Shown: positions 1-13,300, counted from the stretch's first letter. The stretch is DNA of 64,000 nt from Panagrolaimus kolymaensis (GCA_028622995.1 JAJQJQ010000068.1:1-64000); one strand, 5' to 3'. Notes: generated by a model from the letters alone, not told the origin. Translations and numbers: made by a program.

Positions 1-3000
1 GAGCCTAAGCCTAAGCCTAAGCCTAAGCCTAAGCCTAAGCCTAAGCCTAAGCCTAAGCCTAAGCCTAAGCCTAAGCCTAAGCCTAAGCCTAAGCCTAAGC
101 CTAAGCCTAAGCCTAAGCCTAAGCCTAAGCCTAAGCCTAAGCCTAAGCCTAAGCCTAAGCCTAAGCCTAAGCCTAAGCCTAAGCCTAAGCCTAAGCCTAA
201 GCCTAAGCCTAAGCCTAAGCCTAAGCCTAAGCCTAAGCCTAAGCCTAAGCCTAAGCCTAAGCCTAAGCCTAAGCCTAAGCCTAAGCCTAAGCCTAAGCCT
301 AAGCCTAAGCCTAAGCCTAAGCCTAAGCCTAAGCCTAAGCCTAAGCCTAAGCCTAAGCCTAAGCCTAAGCCTAAGCCTAAGCCTAAGCCTAAGCCTAAGC
401 TAAGCCTAAGCCTAAGCCTAAGCCTAAGCCTAAGCCTAAGCCTAAGCCTAAGCCTAAGCCTAAGCCTAAGCCTAAGCCTAAGCCTAAGCCTAAGCTAAGC
501 CTAAGCCTAAGCCTAAGCCTAAGCCTAAGCCTAAGCCTAAGCCTAAGCCTAAGCCTAAGCCTAAGCCTAAGCCTAAGCCTAAGCCTAAGCCCTAAGCCTA
601 AGCCTAAGCCTAAGCCTAAGCCTAAGCCTAAGCCTAAGCCTAAGCCTAAGCCTAAGCCTAAGCCTAAGCCTAAGCCTAAGCCTAAGCCTAAGCCTAAGCC
701 TAAGCCTAAGCCTAAGCCTAAGCCTAAGCCCCCCCTAAGCCTAAGCCTAAGCCTAAGCCTAAGCCTAAGCCTAAGCCTAAGCTAAGCCTAAGCCTAAGCC
801 TAAGCCTAAGCCTAAGCCTAAGCCTAAGCCTAAGCCTAAGCCTAAGCCTAAGCCTAAGCCTAAGCCTAAGCCTAAGCCTAAGCCTAAGCCTAAGCCTAAG
901 CCTAAGCCTAAGCCTAAGCCTAAGCCTAAGCCTAAGCCTAAGCCTAAGCCTAAGCCTAAGCCTAAGCCTAAGCCTAAGCCTAAGCCTAAGCCTAAGCCTA
1001 AGCTAAGCCTAAGCCTAAGCCTAAGCCTAAGCCTAAGCCTAAGCCTAAGCCTAAGCCTAAGCCTAAGCCTAAGCCTAAGCCTAAGCCTAAGCCTAAGCCT
1101 AAGCCTAAGCCTAAGCCTAAGCCTAAGCCTAAGCCTAAGCCTAAGCCTAAGCCTAAGCCTAAGCCTAAGCCTAAGCCTAAGCCTAAGCCTAAGCCTAAGC
1201 CTAAGCCTAAGCCTAAGCCTAAGCCTAAGCCTAAGCCTAAGCCTAAGCCTAAGCCTAAGCCTAAGCCTAAGCCTAAGCCTAAGCCTAAGCCTAAGCCTAA
1301 GCCTAAGCCTAAGCCTAAGCCTAAGCCTAAGCCTAAGCCTAAGCCTAAGCCTAAGCCTAAGCCTAAGCCTAAGCCTAAGCCTAAGCCTAAGCCTAAGCCT
1401 AAGCCTAAGCCTAAGCCTAAGCCTAAGCCTAAGCCTAAGCCTAAGCCTAAGCCTAAGCCTAAGCCTAAGCCTAAGCCTAAGCCTAAGCCTAAGCCTAAGC
1501 CTAAGCCTAAGCCTAAGCCTAAGCCTAAGCCTAAGCCTAAGCCTAAGCCTAAGCCTAAGCCTAAGCCTAAGCCTAAGCCTAAGCCTAAGCCTAAGCCTAA
1601 GCCTAAGCCTAAGCCTAAGCCTAAGCCTAAGCCTAAGCCTAAGCCTAAGCCTAAGCCTAAGCCTAAGCCTAAGCCTAAGCCTAAGCCTAAGCCTAAGCCT
1701 AAGCCTAAGCCTAAGCCTAAGCCTAAGCCTAAGCCTAGCCTAAGCCTAAGCCTAAGCCTAAGCCTAAGCCTAAGCCTAAGCCTAAGCCTAAGCCTAAGCC
1801 TAAGCCTAAGCCTAAGCCTAAGCCTAAGCCTAAGCCTAAGCCTAAGCCTAAGCCTAAGCCTAAGCCTAAGCCTAAGCCTAAGCCTAAGCCTAAGCCTAAG
1901 CCTAAGCCTAAGCCTAAGCCTAAGCCTAAGCCTAAGCCTAAGCCTAAGCCTAAGCCTAAGCCTAAGCCTAAGCCTAAGCCTAAGCCTAAGCCTAAGCCTA
2001 AGCCTAAGCCTAGCCTAAGCCTAAGCCTAAGCCTAAGCCTAAGCCTAAGCCTAAGCCTAAGCCTAAGCCTAAGCCTAAGCCTAAGCCTAAGCCTAAGCCT
2101 AAGCCTAAGCCTAAGCCTAAGCTAAGCCTAAGCCTAAGCCTAAGCCTAAGCCTAAGCCTAAGCCTAAGCCTAAGCCTAAGCCTAAGCCTAAGCCTAAGCC
2201 TAAGCCTAAGCCTAAGCCTAAGCCTAAGCCTAAGCCTAAGCCTAAGCCTAAGCCTAAGCCTAAGCCTAAGCCTAAGCCTAAGCCTAAGCTAAGCCTAAGC
2301 CTAAGCCTAAGCCTAAGCCTAAGCTAAGCCTAAGCCTAAGCCTAAGCCTAAGCCTAAGCCTAAGCCTAAGCCTAAGCCTAAGCCTAAGCCTAAGCCTAAG
2401 CCTAAGCCTAAGCCTAAGCCTAAGCCTAAGCCTAAGCCTAAGCCTAGCCTAAGCCTAAGCCTAAGCCTAAGCCTAAGCCTAAGCCTAAGCCTAAGCCTAA
2501 GCCTAAGCCTAAGCCTAAGCCTAAGCCTAAGCCTAAGCCTAAGCCTAAGCCTAAGCCTAAGCCTAAGCCTAAGCCTAAGCCTAAGCCTAAGCCTAAGCCT
2601 AAGCCTAAGCCTAAGCCTAAGCCCCTAAGCCTAAGCCTAAGCCTAAGCCTAAGCCTAAGCCTAAGCCTAAGCCTAAGCCTAAGCCTAAGCCTAAGCCTAA
2701 GCCTAAGCCTAAGCCTAAGCCTAAGCCTAAGCCTAAGCCTAAGCCTAAGCCTAAGCCTAAGCCTAAGCCTAAGCCTAAGCCTAAGCCTAAGCCTAAGCCT
2801 AAGCCTAAGCCTAAGCCTAAGCCTAAGCCTAAGCCTAAGCTAAGCCTAAGCCTAAGCTAAGCCTAAGCCTAAGCCTAAGCCTAAGCCTAAGCTAAGCCTA
2901 AGCCTAAGCCTAAGCCTAAGCCTAAGCCTAAGCCTAAGCCTAAGCCTAAGCCTAAGCCTAAGCCTAAGCCTAAGCCTAAGCCTAAGCCTAAGCCTAAGCT

Positions 3001-6000
3001 AAGCCTAAGCCTAAGCCTAAGCCTAAGCCTAAGCCTAAGCCTAAGCCTAAGCCTAAGCCTAAGCCTAAGCCTAAGCCTAAGCCTAAGCCTAAGCCTAAGC
3101 CTAAGCCTAAGCCTAAGCCTAAGCCTAAGCCTAAGCCTAAGCCTAAGCCTAAGCCTAAGCCTAAGCCTAAGCCTAAGCCTAAGCCTAAGCCTAAGCCTAA
3201 GCCTAAGCTAAGCCTAAGCCTAAGCCTAAGCCTAAGCCTAAGCCTAAGCCTAAGCCTAAGCCTAAGCCTAAGCTAAGCCTAAGCCTAAGCCTAAGCCTAA
3301 GCCTAAGCCTAAGCCTAAGCCTAAGCCTAAGCCTAAGCCTAAGCCTAAGCCTAAGCCTAAGCCTAAGCCTAAGCCTAAGCCTAAGCCTAAGCCTAAGCCT
3401 AAGCCTAAGCTAAGCCTAAGCCTAAGCCTAAGCCTAAGCCTAAGCCTAAGCCTAAGCCTAAGCCTAAGCCTAAGCCTAAGCCTAAGCTAAGCCTAAGCCT
3501 AAGCCTAAGCCTAAGCCTAAGCCTAAGCCTAAGCCTAAGCCTAAGCCTAAGCCTAGCCTAAGCCTAAGCCTAAGCCTAAGCCTAAGCCTAAGCCTAAGCC
3601 TAAGCCTAAGCCTAAGCCTAAGCCAAGCCTAAGCCTAAGCCTAAGCCTAAGCCTAAGCCTAAGCCTAAGCCTAAGCCTAAGCCTAAGCCTAAGCCTAAGC
3701 CTAAGCCTAAGCCTAAGCCTAAGCCTAAGCCTAAGCCTAAGCCTAAGCCTAAGCCTAAGCCTAAGCCTAAGCCTAAGCTAAGCCTAAGCCTAAGCCTAAG
3801 CCTAAGCCTAAGCCTAAGCCTAAGCCTAAGCCTAAGCCTAAGCCTAAGCCTAAGCCTAAGCCTAAGCCTAAGCCTAAGCCTAAGCCTAAGCCTAAGCCTA
3901 AGCTAAGCCTAAGCCTAAGCCTAAGCCTAAGCCTAAGCCTAAGCCTAAGCCTAAGCCTAAGCCTAAGCCTAAGCCTAAGCCTAAGCCTAAGCCTAAGCCT
4001 AAGCCTAAGCCTAAGCCTAAGCCTAAGCCTAAGCCTAAGCCTAAGCCTAAGCCTAAGCCTAAGCTAAGCCTAAGCCTAAGCCTAAGCCTAAGCCTAAGCC
4101 TAAGCCTAAGCCTAAGCCTAAGCCTAAGCCTAAGCCTAAGCCTAAGCCTAAGCCTAAGCCTAAGCCTAAGCCTAAGCCTAAGCCTAAGCCTAAGCCTAAG
4201 CTAAGCCTAAGCCTAAGCCTAAGCCTAAGCCTAAGCCTAAGCTAAGCCTAAGCCTAAGCCTAAGCCTAAGCCTAAGCCTAAGCTAAGCCTAAGCCTAAGC
4301 CTAAGCCTAAGCCTAAGCCTAAGCCTAAGCCTAAGCCTAAGCCTAAGCCTAAGCCTAAGCCTAAGCCTAAGCCTAAGCCTAAGCCTAAGCCTAAGCCTAA
4401 GCCTAAGCCTAAGCCTAAGCCTAAGCCTAAGCCTAAGCCTAAGCCTAAGCCTAAGCCTAAGCCTAAGCCTAAGCCTAAGCCTAAGCCTAAGCCTAAGCCT
4501 AAGCCTAAGCCTAAGCCTAAGCCTAAGCCTAAGCCTAAGCCTAAGCCTAAGCCTAAGCCTAAGCTAAGCCTAAGCCTAAGCCTAAGCCTAAGCCTAAGCC
4601 TAAGCCTAAGCCTAAGCCTAAGCTAAGCCTAAGCCTAAGCCTAAGCCTAAGCCTAAGCCTAAGCCTAAGCCTAAGCCTAAGCCTAAGCCTAAGCCTAAGC
4701 CTAAGCCTAAGCCTAAGCTAAGCCTAAGCCTAAGCCTAAGCCTAAGCCTAAGCTAAGCCTAAGCCTAAGCCTAAGCCTAAGCCTAAGCCTAAGCCTAAGC
4801 CTAAGCCTAAGCCTAAGCCTAAGCCTAAGCCTAAGCCTAAGCCTAAGCCTAAGCCTAAGCCTAAGCCTAAGCCTAAGCCTAAGCCTAAGCCTAAGCCTAA
4901 GCCTAAGCCTAAGCCTAAGCCTAAGCCTAAGCCTAAGCCTAAGCCTAAGCCTAAGCCTAAGCCTAAGCCTAAGCCTAAGCCTAAGCCTAAGCCTAAGCCT
5001 AAGCCTAAGCCTAAGCCTAAGCCTAAGCTAAGCCTAAGCCTAAGCCTAAGCCTAAGCCTAAGCCTAAGCCTAAGCCTAAGCCTAAGCCTAAGCCTAAGCC
5101 TAAGCCTAAGCCTAAGCCTAAGCCTAAGCCTAAGCCTAAGCCTAAGCCTAAGCCCTAAGCCTAAGCCTAAGCCTAAGCCTAAGCCTAAGCCTAAGCCTAA
5201 GCCTAAGCCTAAGCCTAAGCCTAAGCCTAAGCCTAAGCCTAAGCCTAAGCCTAAGCCTAAGCCTAAGCCTAAGCCTAAGCCTAAGCCTAAGCCTAAGCCT
5301 AAGCCTAAGCCTAAGCCTAAGCCTAAGCCTAAGCCTAAGCCTAAGCCTAAGCCTAAGCCTAAGCCTAAGCCTAAGCCTAAGCCTAAGCCTAAGCCTAAGC
5401 CTAAGCCTAAGCCTAAGCCTAAGCCTAAGCCTAAGCCTAAGCCTAAGCCTAAGCCTAAGCCTAAGCCTAAGCCTAAGCCTAAGCCTAAGCCTAAGCCTAA
5501 GCCTAAGCCTAAGCCTAAGCCTAAGCCTAAGCCTAAGCCTAAGCCTAAGCCTAAGCCTAAGCCTAAGCCTAAGCTAAGCCTAAGCCTAAGCCTAAGCCTA
5601 AGCCTAAGCCTAAGCCTAAGCCTAAGCCTAAGCCTAAGCCTAAGCCTAAGCCTAAGCCTAAGCCCCCCTAAGCCTAAGCCTAAGCCTAAGCCTAAGCCTA
5701 AGCCTAAGCCTAAGCCTAAGCCTAAGCCTAAGCCTAAGCCTAAGCCTAAGCCTAAGCCTAAGCCTAAGCCTAAGCCTAAGCCTAAGCCTAAGCCTAAGCC
5801 TAAGCCTAAGCCTAAGCCTAAGCCTAAGCCTAAGCCTAAGCCTAAGCCTAAGCCTAAGCCTAAGCCTAAGCCTAAGCCTAAGCCTAAGCCTAAGCCTAAG
5901 CCTAAGCCTAAGCCTAAGCCTAAGCCTAAGCCTAAGCCGCCCCTAAGCCTAAGCCTAAGCCTAAGCCTAAGCCTAAGCCTAAGCCTAAGCCTAAGCCTAA

Positions 6001-7688
6001 GCCTAAGCCTAAGCCTAAGCCTAAGCCTAAGCCTAAGCCTAAGCCTAAGCCTAAGCCTAAGCCCCCTAAGCCCCCCCCCCGCCCCCCTAAGCCTAAGCCT
6101 AAGCCTAAGCCTAAGCCTAAGCCTAAGCCTAAGCCTAAGCCTAAGCCTAAGCCTAAGCCTAAGCCTAAGCCTAAGCCTAAGCCTAAGCCTAAGCCGCCCC
6201 CTAAGCCTAAGCCTAAGCCTAAGCCTAAGCCTAAGCCTAAGCCTAAGCCCCCCCCCCCTAAGCCTAAGCCTAAGCCTAAGCCTAAGCCTAAGCCTAAGCC
6301 TAAGCCTAAGCCTAAGCCTAAGCCTAAGCCTAAGCCTAAGCCTAAGCCTAAGCCTAAGCCTAAGCCTAAGCCTAAGCCTAAGCCTAAGCCTAAGCCTAAG
6401 CCTAAGCCTAAGCCTAAGCCTAAGCCTAAGCCTAAGCCTAAGCCTAAGCCTAAGCCTAAGCCTAAGCCTAAGCCTAAGCCTAAGCCTAAGCCGCCTAAGC
6501 CTAAGCCTAAGCCTAAGCCTAAGCCTAAGCCTAAGCCTAAGCCTAAGCCTAAGCCTAAGCCTAAGCCTAAGCCTAAGCCTAAGCCTAAGCCTAAGCCTAA
6601 GCCTAAGCCTAAGCCTAAGCCTAAGCCTAAGCCTAAGCCTAAGCCTAAGCCTAAGCCTAAGCCTAAGCCTAAGCCTAAGCCTAAGCCTAAGCCTAAGCCT
6701 AAGCCTAAGCCTAAGCCTAAGCCTAAGCCTAAGCCTAAGCCTAAGCCTAAGCCTAAGCCTAAGCCTAAGCCTAAGCCTAAGCCTAAGCCTAAGCCTAAGC
6801 CTAAGCCTAAGCCTAAGCCTAAGCCTAAGCCTAAGCCTAAGCCTAAGCCTAAGCCTAAGCCTAAGCCTAAGCCTAAGCCTAAGCCTAAGCCTAAGCCTAA
6901 GCCTAAGCCTAAGCCTAAGCCTAAGCCTAAGCCTAAGCCTAAGCCTAAGCCTAAGCCTAAGCCTAAGCCTAAGCCTAAGCCTAAGCCTAAGCCTAAGCCT
7001 AAGCCTAAGCCTAAGCCTAAGCCTAAGCCTAAGCCTAAGCCTAAGCCTAAGCCTAAGCCTAAGCCTAAGCCTAAGCCTAAGCCTAAGCCTAAGCCTAAGC
7101 CTAAGCCTAAGCCTAAGCCTAAGCCTAAGCCTAAGCCTAAGCCTAAGCCTAAGCCTAAGCCTAAGCCTAAGCCTAAGCCTAAGCCTAAGCCTAAGCCTAA
7201 GCCTAAGCCTAAGCCTAAGCCTAAGCCTAAGCCTAAGCCTAAGCCTAAGCCTAAGCCTAAGCCTAAGCCTAAGCCTAAGCCTAAGCCTAAGCCTAAGCCT
7301 AAGCCTAAGCCTAAGCCTAAGCCTAAGCCTAAGCCTAAGCCTAAGCCTAAGCCTAAGCCTAAGCCTAAGCCTAAGCCTAAGCCTAAGCCTAAGCCTAAGC
7401 CTAAGCCTAAGCCTAAGCCTAAGCCTAAGCCTAAGCCTAAGCCTAAGCCTAAGCCTAAGCCTAAGCCTAAGCCTAAGCCTAAGCCTAAGCCTAAGCCTAA
7501 GCCTAAGCCTAAGCCTAAGCCTAAGCCTAAGCCTAAGCCTAAGCCTAAGCCTAAGCCTAAGCCTAAGCCTAAGCCTAAGCCTAAGCCTAAGCCTAAGCCT
7601 AAGCCTAAGCCTAAGCCTAAGCCTAAGCCTAAGCCTAAGCCTAAGCCTAAGCCTAAGCCTAAGCCTAAGCCTAAGCCTAAGCCTAAGC
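1..7688. repeat. Telomere, nematode TTAGGC type
   Basis: About 7.7 kb of tandem GCCTAA reading inward from base 1. This is the C-rich strand expected at the left end of a chromosome, so base 1 is at or near the physical end. The distal 6.5 kb contains many single-base losses (GCTAAG, CCTAGC) and several C-runs, for example near 731, 2620, 5664, 5938, 6061-6088, 6194 and 6246-6258. From about 6494 to 7688 I see no interruption. The TTAGGC unit is the known telomere repeat of most nematodes. Long Leu-Arg and Leu-Gly reading frames through it are artefacts. Confidence 0.98.
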
Positions 7689-10353
7689 AAAATAAACACT
7701 TAGAGAAAATATATGATATGTAAGAATGAAAAAGATGTCTTACCACATGAACCAATAAAAACTGAGTCTAAGTCAAGTATAAATCTAAAACATACATTTG
7801 CAGGATTCTGGAATTTTTTTTATAATTATTTTTTCTTATGAATTTCATCTTTTTTGCGATTGAAATTTACCGTTTTTCGATAAATTTACACATTCACTTT
7901 AATGCTAATTTTTTAGAAAATATTAACATGGTAAAATTATGTTTTTAAACGATGAACACAGAATATGAACAAATTCATTTATTATGGTTTATTTTATTAA
8001 GATATGTATTTATTTTGTAATTTGACATTTATGTAAATTAAAAAACAAAAGCTTATATTGAAAATTATTAATAAAAATGTGAAAAGAAATTTTGAGATTC
8101 ACGCCACCTATTTGAAAATGTGTTTGTTTGTGGTATGTTACAACAAAATTTTGCCTAATGATGTTAGGTGTCTATGGATTGGAAATTGCATGAAATGAAT
8201 GAAATGAGCGACCTGATCTCCAGGAGGTGCATCATATTAGGTGTACGCACTTTTTAAGGTGTCCTTTGCAAAAAGAATGAAAGGAATGATAAAAAAATTT
8301 GCATGAAGTAATTTTTATGAGAAAATGAATTTGAGAATGAACTTTTGTTTTAGTTGCATGGAAATGAAGCGCTGATGAGAGGTTGCTTGCTTTGAGATAC
8401 TTTAAATTATTTTTGGTGGTATTTGGGATGTGTTAAAAGGATCCTTTTAGAGTAAAATGCGTTGCGATTTCGCTTGGATGAGGTCATATAGGAATACCAA
8501 TAGGTCGGTCGCTGGGATGAATGATCCATTAGATTTATGGTATCCAGATCCATGAGAATTTTAATTTATAAATTGTTTTAAATTGTTTAAATGCTTGAAA
8601 TATGCGATTGTATGACCCCGCGGAAGCGGGTCCTTGCTTGTCAGCATATTTAACTGAAAAATTCCTCTTAAAAACACAGATTTAAATTTCATGTGATGGA
8701 TCTTAGGTTGTATTGAATTCCTTGCTGCTGCCCTTTCATATTCAAGTCTTATTTAAAAAATTTAAAAATGTAATAATTTTTTAGATATATCTTTCGCCCA
8801 TAACGAATCCTTAATAATTTCAAGGTTTTTATGGGCAAGAGTCTTTATCGTCACGCTAATCATTGCATGATTAAAGAGAAATAAAAGAGAACTGAGTTTA
8901 TGTTAATTATTAACTTTCATTCACCTTTTTATGATGCTTGATTTCGCATCATTGTTGCCGTGAAATATGCCTAAATGCAATTTATATTTTTTTGATTATG
9001 TCAATCATTCATAACTTTGAATATGAAAAATTGCAATGAATGAAAGTAAAAACATATCATCCCAAATCTTGTTGGTGACGACTATAAATCATTTTTGATA
9101 TCTGGAACAAAAAAAGCATTTATTTATTACGAAACACAGAAATAAAAGGCTTAAAACATTGTGTTTTGTTGAAGAAAAATAAAAAATTAACACTTAATGA
9201 AGAGAAATTTCTCCATCATTTATTTTGCTTTCTCTCCTATAAATATTTTTTTACATGTGTTTGCTTTCACTTAAAATTCTTCGATCAAATTAAACAAATT
9301 TTGCGTGCGTTGTCTTTGATCGACTATCTTCTCGTATCAAGTTTGCTTTGATATAATAAAAAAAAAGAGAGTCGATTGAAAAAAGCTTGATTTTTAACTA
9401 ATTTTTTATTATCTACCGCCGCCATAAGCCACATTTTTATAAATTAAAACCATATGTTTAAAAAATGTTTTTAAAACGTCTGCAAAATTTATAACATTAT
9501 CTCATTTTTTTGTTTCTAAATCCGCTTTGTTTGATTGATAAATGTTAAGATTTTGAAAGAAGTAAAATCTTTTATTTAACCCATTTTTTCTTGCTTTCTT
9601 ATGTTGGTATTTTAATTAAAGCTTTATTTATTTTCCAAATAAATAATCTCTCTTATCTAAAAAATTAAATTTTTATTTTTATTTGCCATAATTAGTGCCA
9701 AACAAAAGCTTTCTTCATAAATTTTTAAGAAAATTTTTGTTTTAATTCATTGATACTATTTTTATAGTTATTTTTTTGTTTCTAGCATCTGCAAATGCAA
9801 TCCGTTAAAGTTTTTTTTCAAAAGTTGGACTGAATTATTCAATTTTGTTAATTTTTATTTTTTCTTCCATTCACTTCTTATTGCTTCTTTTTTATTAAAA
9901 TTAATTTTTAATTGCTTCAACTGCCAAGTTTTTTTCTTCTTCAAGGAAGTGTCTCTTTGTTAGTTAGTAAGTCACTCAGTGGTCTAACAAAACAAAACGC
10001 TTCTCTCACTCTCTCACCCTTTTTTGCCTTTAATATTTATTTTTTTTACTGAATATTCATTATATGTACTACCAGCGTTCTCTTTTTTTTTTTTTTTTAA
10101 ACAAAAAGTCGTTGTTTAAGTTAGTATTTTTTTCTTCTTCTAGAAGTGAGTGCCCGCCTACTTTTTAAAAAAATACAACAGATAGAAAGAAAAAAAGAAG
10201 AGCAGGTTTTTATTTGTACTCCAAAATATTGTTATATTTTATTATTATTTCAAACTACTAAAATACATATCATTTTTTCACTTTTTTTGTCAAAAATTTT
10301 TAATCACACAAATATTTGTTTAGAAACCATAAAATTTTTATTTCATCGTAAAA
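7689..10353. other. Subtelomeric AT-rich DNA, no gene seen
   Basis: The telomere ends abruptly in unique AT-rich sequence. I see no satellite, no degenerate telomere blocks and no convincing coding exon. A short GC hairpin lies at 8614-8632 (GACCCCGC, loop GGAA, GCGGGTC) in otherwise AT-rich DNA. The last 300 bp are very T-rich and probably hold the promoter and 5' leader of the calmodulin-like gene. Confidence 0.6.
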
Positions 10354-13300
10354 ATGCCTTCAAAGCGTCCCGAAGATGATTTATCTCAAGAACAATTAGA
10401 TGAATTTAAAGAAGCTTTTGAATTATTTGATAAAGATGGAGATGGAAAAATTACTTGTTTTGAATTGGGAATCGTTATGAAATCATTGGGTCAATCTCCC
10501 ACTGAATCAGAATTACGCGATATGGTTAATGAAATCGATGAAGATGGTTAGTTTAATATTTTTTAAGCATTTTTATTTACGGAAAAAATAAGTTTTAAAA
10601 AATGCCTTTCTTTTTTATTTTCGAATTTCACAAAAAAATTTAAACTGATTACTCAACATTTTTTTTATCCACAAACAGTGTTGTGACTCGCTCCGTCAGC
10701 TCCGGCTCCGGAGCGCTCCGCTCCGCTCCGGGTCGGAGCTCGGAGCGGAGCTGGAGCCATAAAAAAATTTTAGCCGGAGCCCGGAACGGAGCCGGAGCTA
10801 AGAAAAAAAAATTTTGGAGCTTGAAAAGTCTTTTTTATGAATTTACTTAAAAAATTTGCAAAAAATTGAACGGAAAAAAAATATTTCGGAGCCCGGAGCG
10901 GAGCTGGAGCCCAAGAAAAAAATAGGTCGGAGCCTGGAGCGGAGCCGGAGCCACTTTTGAAATTTAACCGGAGCGCAGAGCGGAGCTGGAGCCAAAAATT
11001 ATGAAAAGTAACAACACTGTCCACAAATTTGCATTCTTTCTTTAATTTTTTAACTCTTAGCTTTTTGGAAGTCACTTAATCATTAAAAATCCCATTTTCT
11101 TTTTTTAGTCGTTTTGGCTTAAAAGAATGCTCCCAAAAGGATTTTAAAGATATGTATTTTTTTTGTTTTTAAAATATCGCTTTTTGCATTTTTAAAATAT
11201 ATCCATTTGAGCGGTTTTTTTGTTTGTTAGTGCTGTTGTTGGTTGAGCCTTGAGGCAAAAGCAGTAGCATCCACACCAATAATTGAGATTTAAGATTTTT
11301 TGATAAAGATAAAAAAATTTTAAAGCTGCTTGCTTCTCACATGATGATTGTTGTTTGTTTTATTCAAATGGCCTGGACTGAAAAAATAAATAAAAATATT
11401 TCATAATTATCCCTTCTTCTTTTTATACTTTCAAAAAATAAATGCGGTATAAATAAAAGTTTTTTTATTTTGAGATTAAAAGTTGTAGGAGTAGTAAAGC
11501 AAACCACATGAACGCATATGGGAGAGAGAATCTCTATCTCGTGTCTCGTGGGAGGAGGAAGGGATAAAAAAAAACGGAAGAGTTGAGAATGGGGACCAGC
11601 GCTGGCGGTTTTCGGTTTTTCGGTTCGGTTTTCGGTGCATTTTCGGTTCGGTTTTCGGTGAACCGAACCGAACCGAAAATCGAAAACCGAAGTATCCCGG
11701 TTTTCGGTTCAAACCGATAAACCGAAAACCGAGAATCTTCGGTTTCGGTTCGGTGCACCGATTCGAACCGAAAAAACCGAATTCGTTTTTCATAGAAAAA
11801 TGTATCTAGTTGTTATCCAAAGTGTTAGCAAACATGCTAATAATGCATAAAAAAGCATTATTTAAGCAATACTTAATATTTTATCCCAAAAAATAACGAT
11901 TTTGAATTTCAAACCGAACCGAAAACCGAAAAATTTTATAAACCGAAAAACCGAAAATCGAGGATTTCGGTTTTCGATCTAAACCGAAAAACCGAAAACC
12001 GATAAGCTTCGGTTTCGGTTCGGTTAACCGAAACCGAAAACCGAGGGATATCGGTAAACCGCCAGCGCTGATGGGGACAGTCATAAAACGATTATTTTAA
12101 TATGTTGTTTCAAAAACAAAACATAAATTATTAGCTTACCATCCAACAACAATAAAAAAACTATTTGTATATTTGAAAGATTTATGAGAGATTATTAAAA
12201 GATTAAGTTCAGCCGCAAAAAAAATATTTTTTCACTTTTTTTATTTTTTGATAGTCGAATAATTTATTAAGCGTAGCATAAATTCGTTGAAAACAGAATA
12301 TTTTATGGAAGGCAAACGAATCACATGTTCTCAATAAAAATAAAAATTGAAAAAAGCTTCGATAAAATTTCTGCTGTGAAAATGAATATTGATTCAAATT
12401 TATTTCTTCTGAATTTTAAAATTTACTACTGAATTTGGAAAAGTTTTTTTCTTCTTCTTTTGAGTTTTTAAAATTACTTTTTTCCTTTCTTTTAGTTTGG
12501 GAGAATTTAATTTTTTCTTAATTATTATCCAATTTTTTTCATTTTTTCAAACCATTTTTGAATATTTTTAAATTTCGTAGAAAAATTTTCACGCCTCAAA
12601 TTAGTGCTAGCTTCTTTATTTTTGTAATAAAACAAAAAAAAATTTGATTGACTTTTTCATAAAAACTTTCTTTGCCATTTTTTAAAAAAGGGTTTTCGAA
12701 ACAAATTTTTTTTCTTCCAAAATAATCATTGCTCTCTCTCCTTTTTCTTTTGCTTTTCCATGAAAAAGCTTTTTTTGAAACTTAATTTTTTTAAATAAAA
12801 AATTTTTGTTTCCTTCCTCATCAATAAATATTCAATCATCAAAGCTAATTAATTTACGGGGGGAAAAAAGAAGACATCGCTAAAAATATAATTTCCTCCC
12901 TTTTTCTTTTCTCTAATATTATTTATTCCATGAAAAACAACAGAAAAAAGAATGGCAAAAACCAACAAATCAAAAATATAAAAAGTAAAGCTCATCCAAA
13001 AATAAATACAAAATAAATATTTAATTTCCATAGGTAATGGAACAATAGAATTATCAGAGTTTGTAAAAATGATGTCAAAAAAGATTCGACAATCTGAGGA
13101 TGATCGAGAATTAAAAGAAGCTTTTCAAGTTTTTGATAAAGATAATGATGGATTTATTTCTCCAATAGAATTATCATATGTTATGACAAATTTGGGTGAA
13201 AATTTATCCGAGAAAGAAGTGTATGAAATGATTGAAGAAGCTGATCTTGATGGGGATGGAAAAGTTAATTTTACTGGTATGTTATTGTCCTATGTAAAAA

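Noticed and set aside
4748..7755. Very long Leu-Arg and Leu-Gly repeat frames on the minus strand
   Set aside because: They are translations of the TTAGGC telomere repeat, whose unit of six keeps two frames open.
9166..9351. 61-residue subtelomeric frame
   Set aside because: Short, AT-driven composition, no splice or family support.
10146..10379. Upstream frame overlapping the calmodulin-like start
   Set aside because: It is out of frame with the EF-hands, has AT-rich composition and is best read as 5' leader.
10770..11075. 101-residue minus-strand frame in the calmodulin-like intron
   Set aside because: It is made from the CGGAGC-type repeats of element A and has no protein-like content.
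11476..12084. Overlapping minus-strand frames rich in Arg, Phe, Thr and Lys
   Set aside because: They are produced by the CGGTTTTCGG repeats inside element B.
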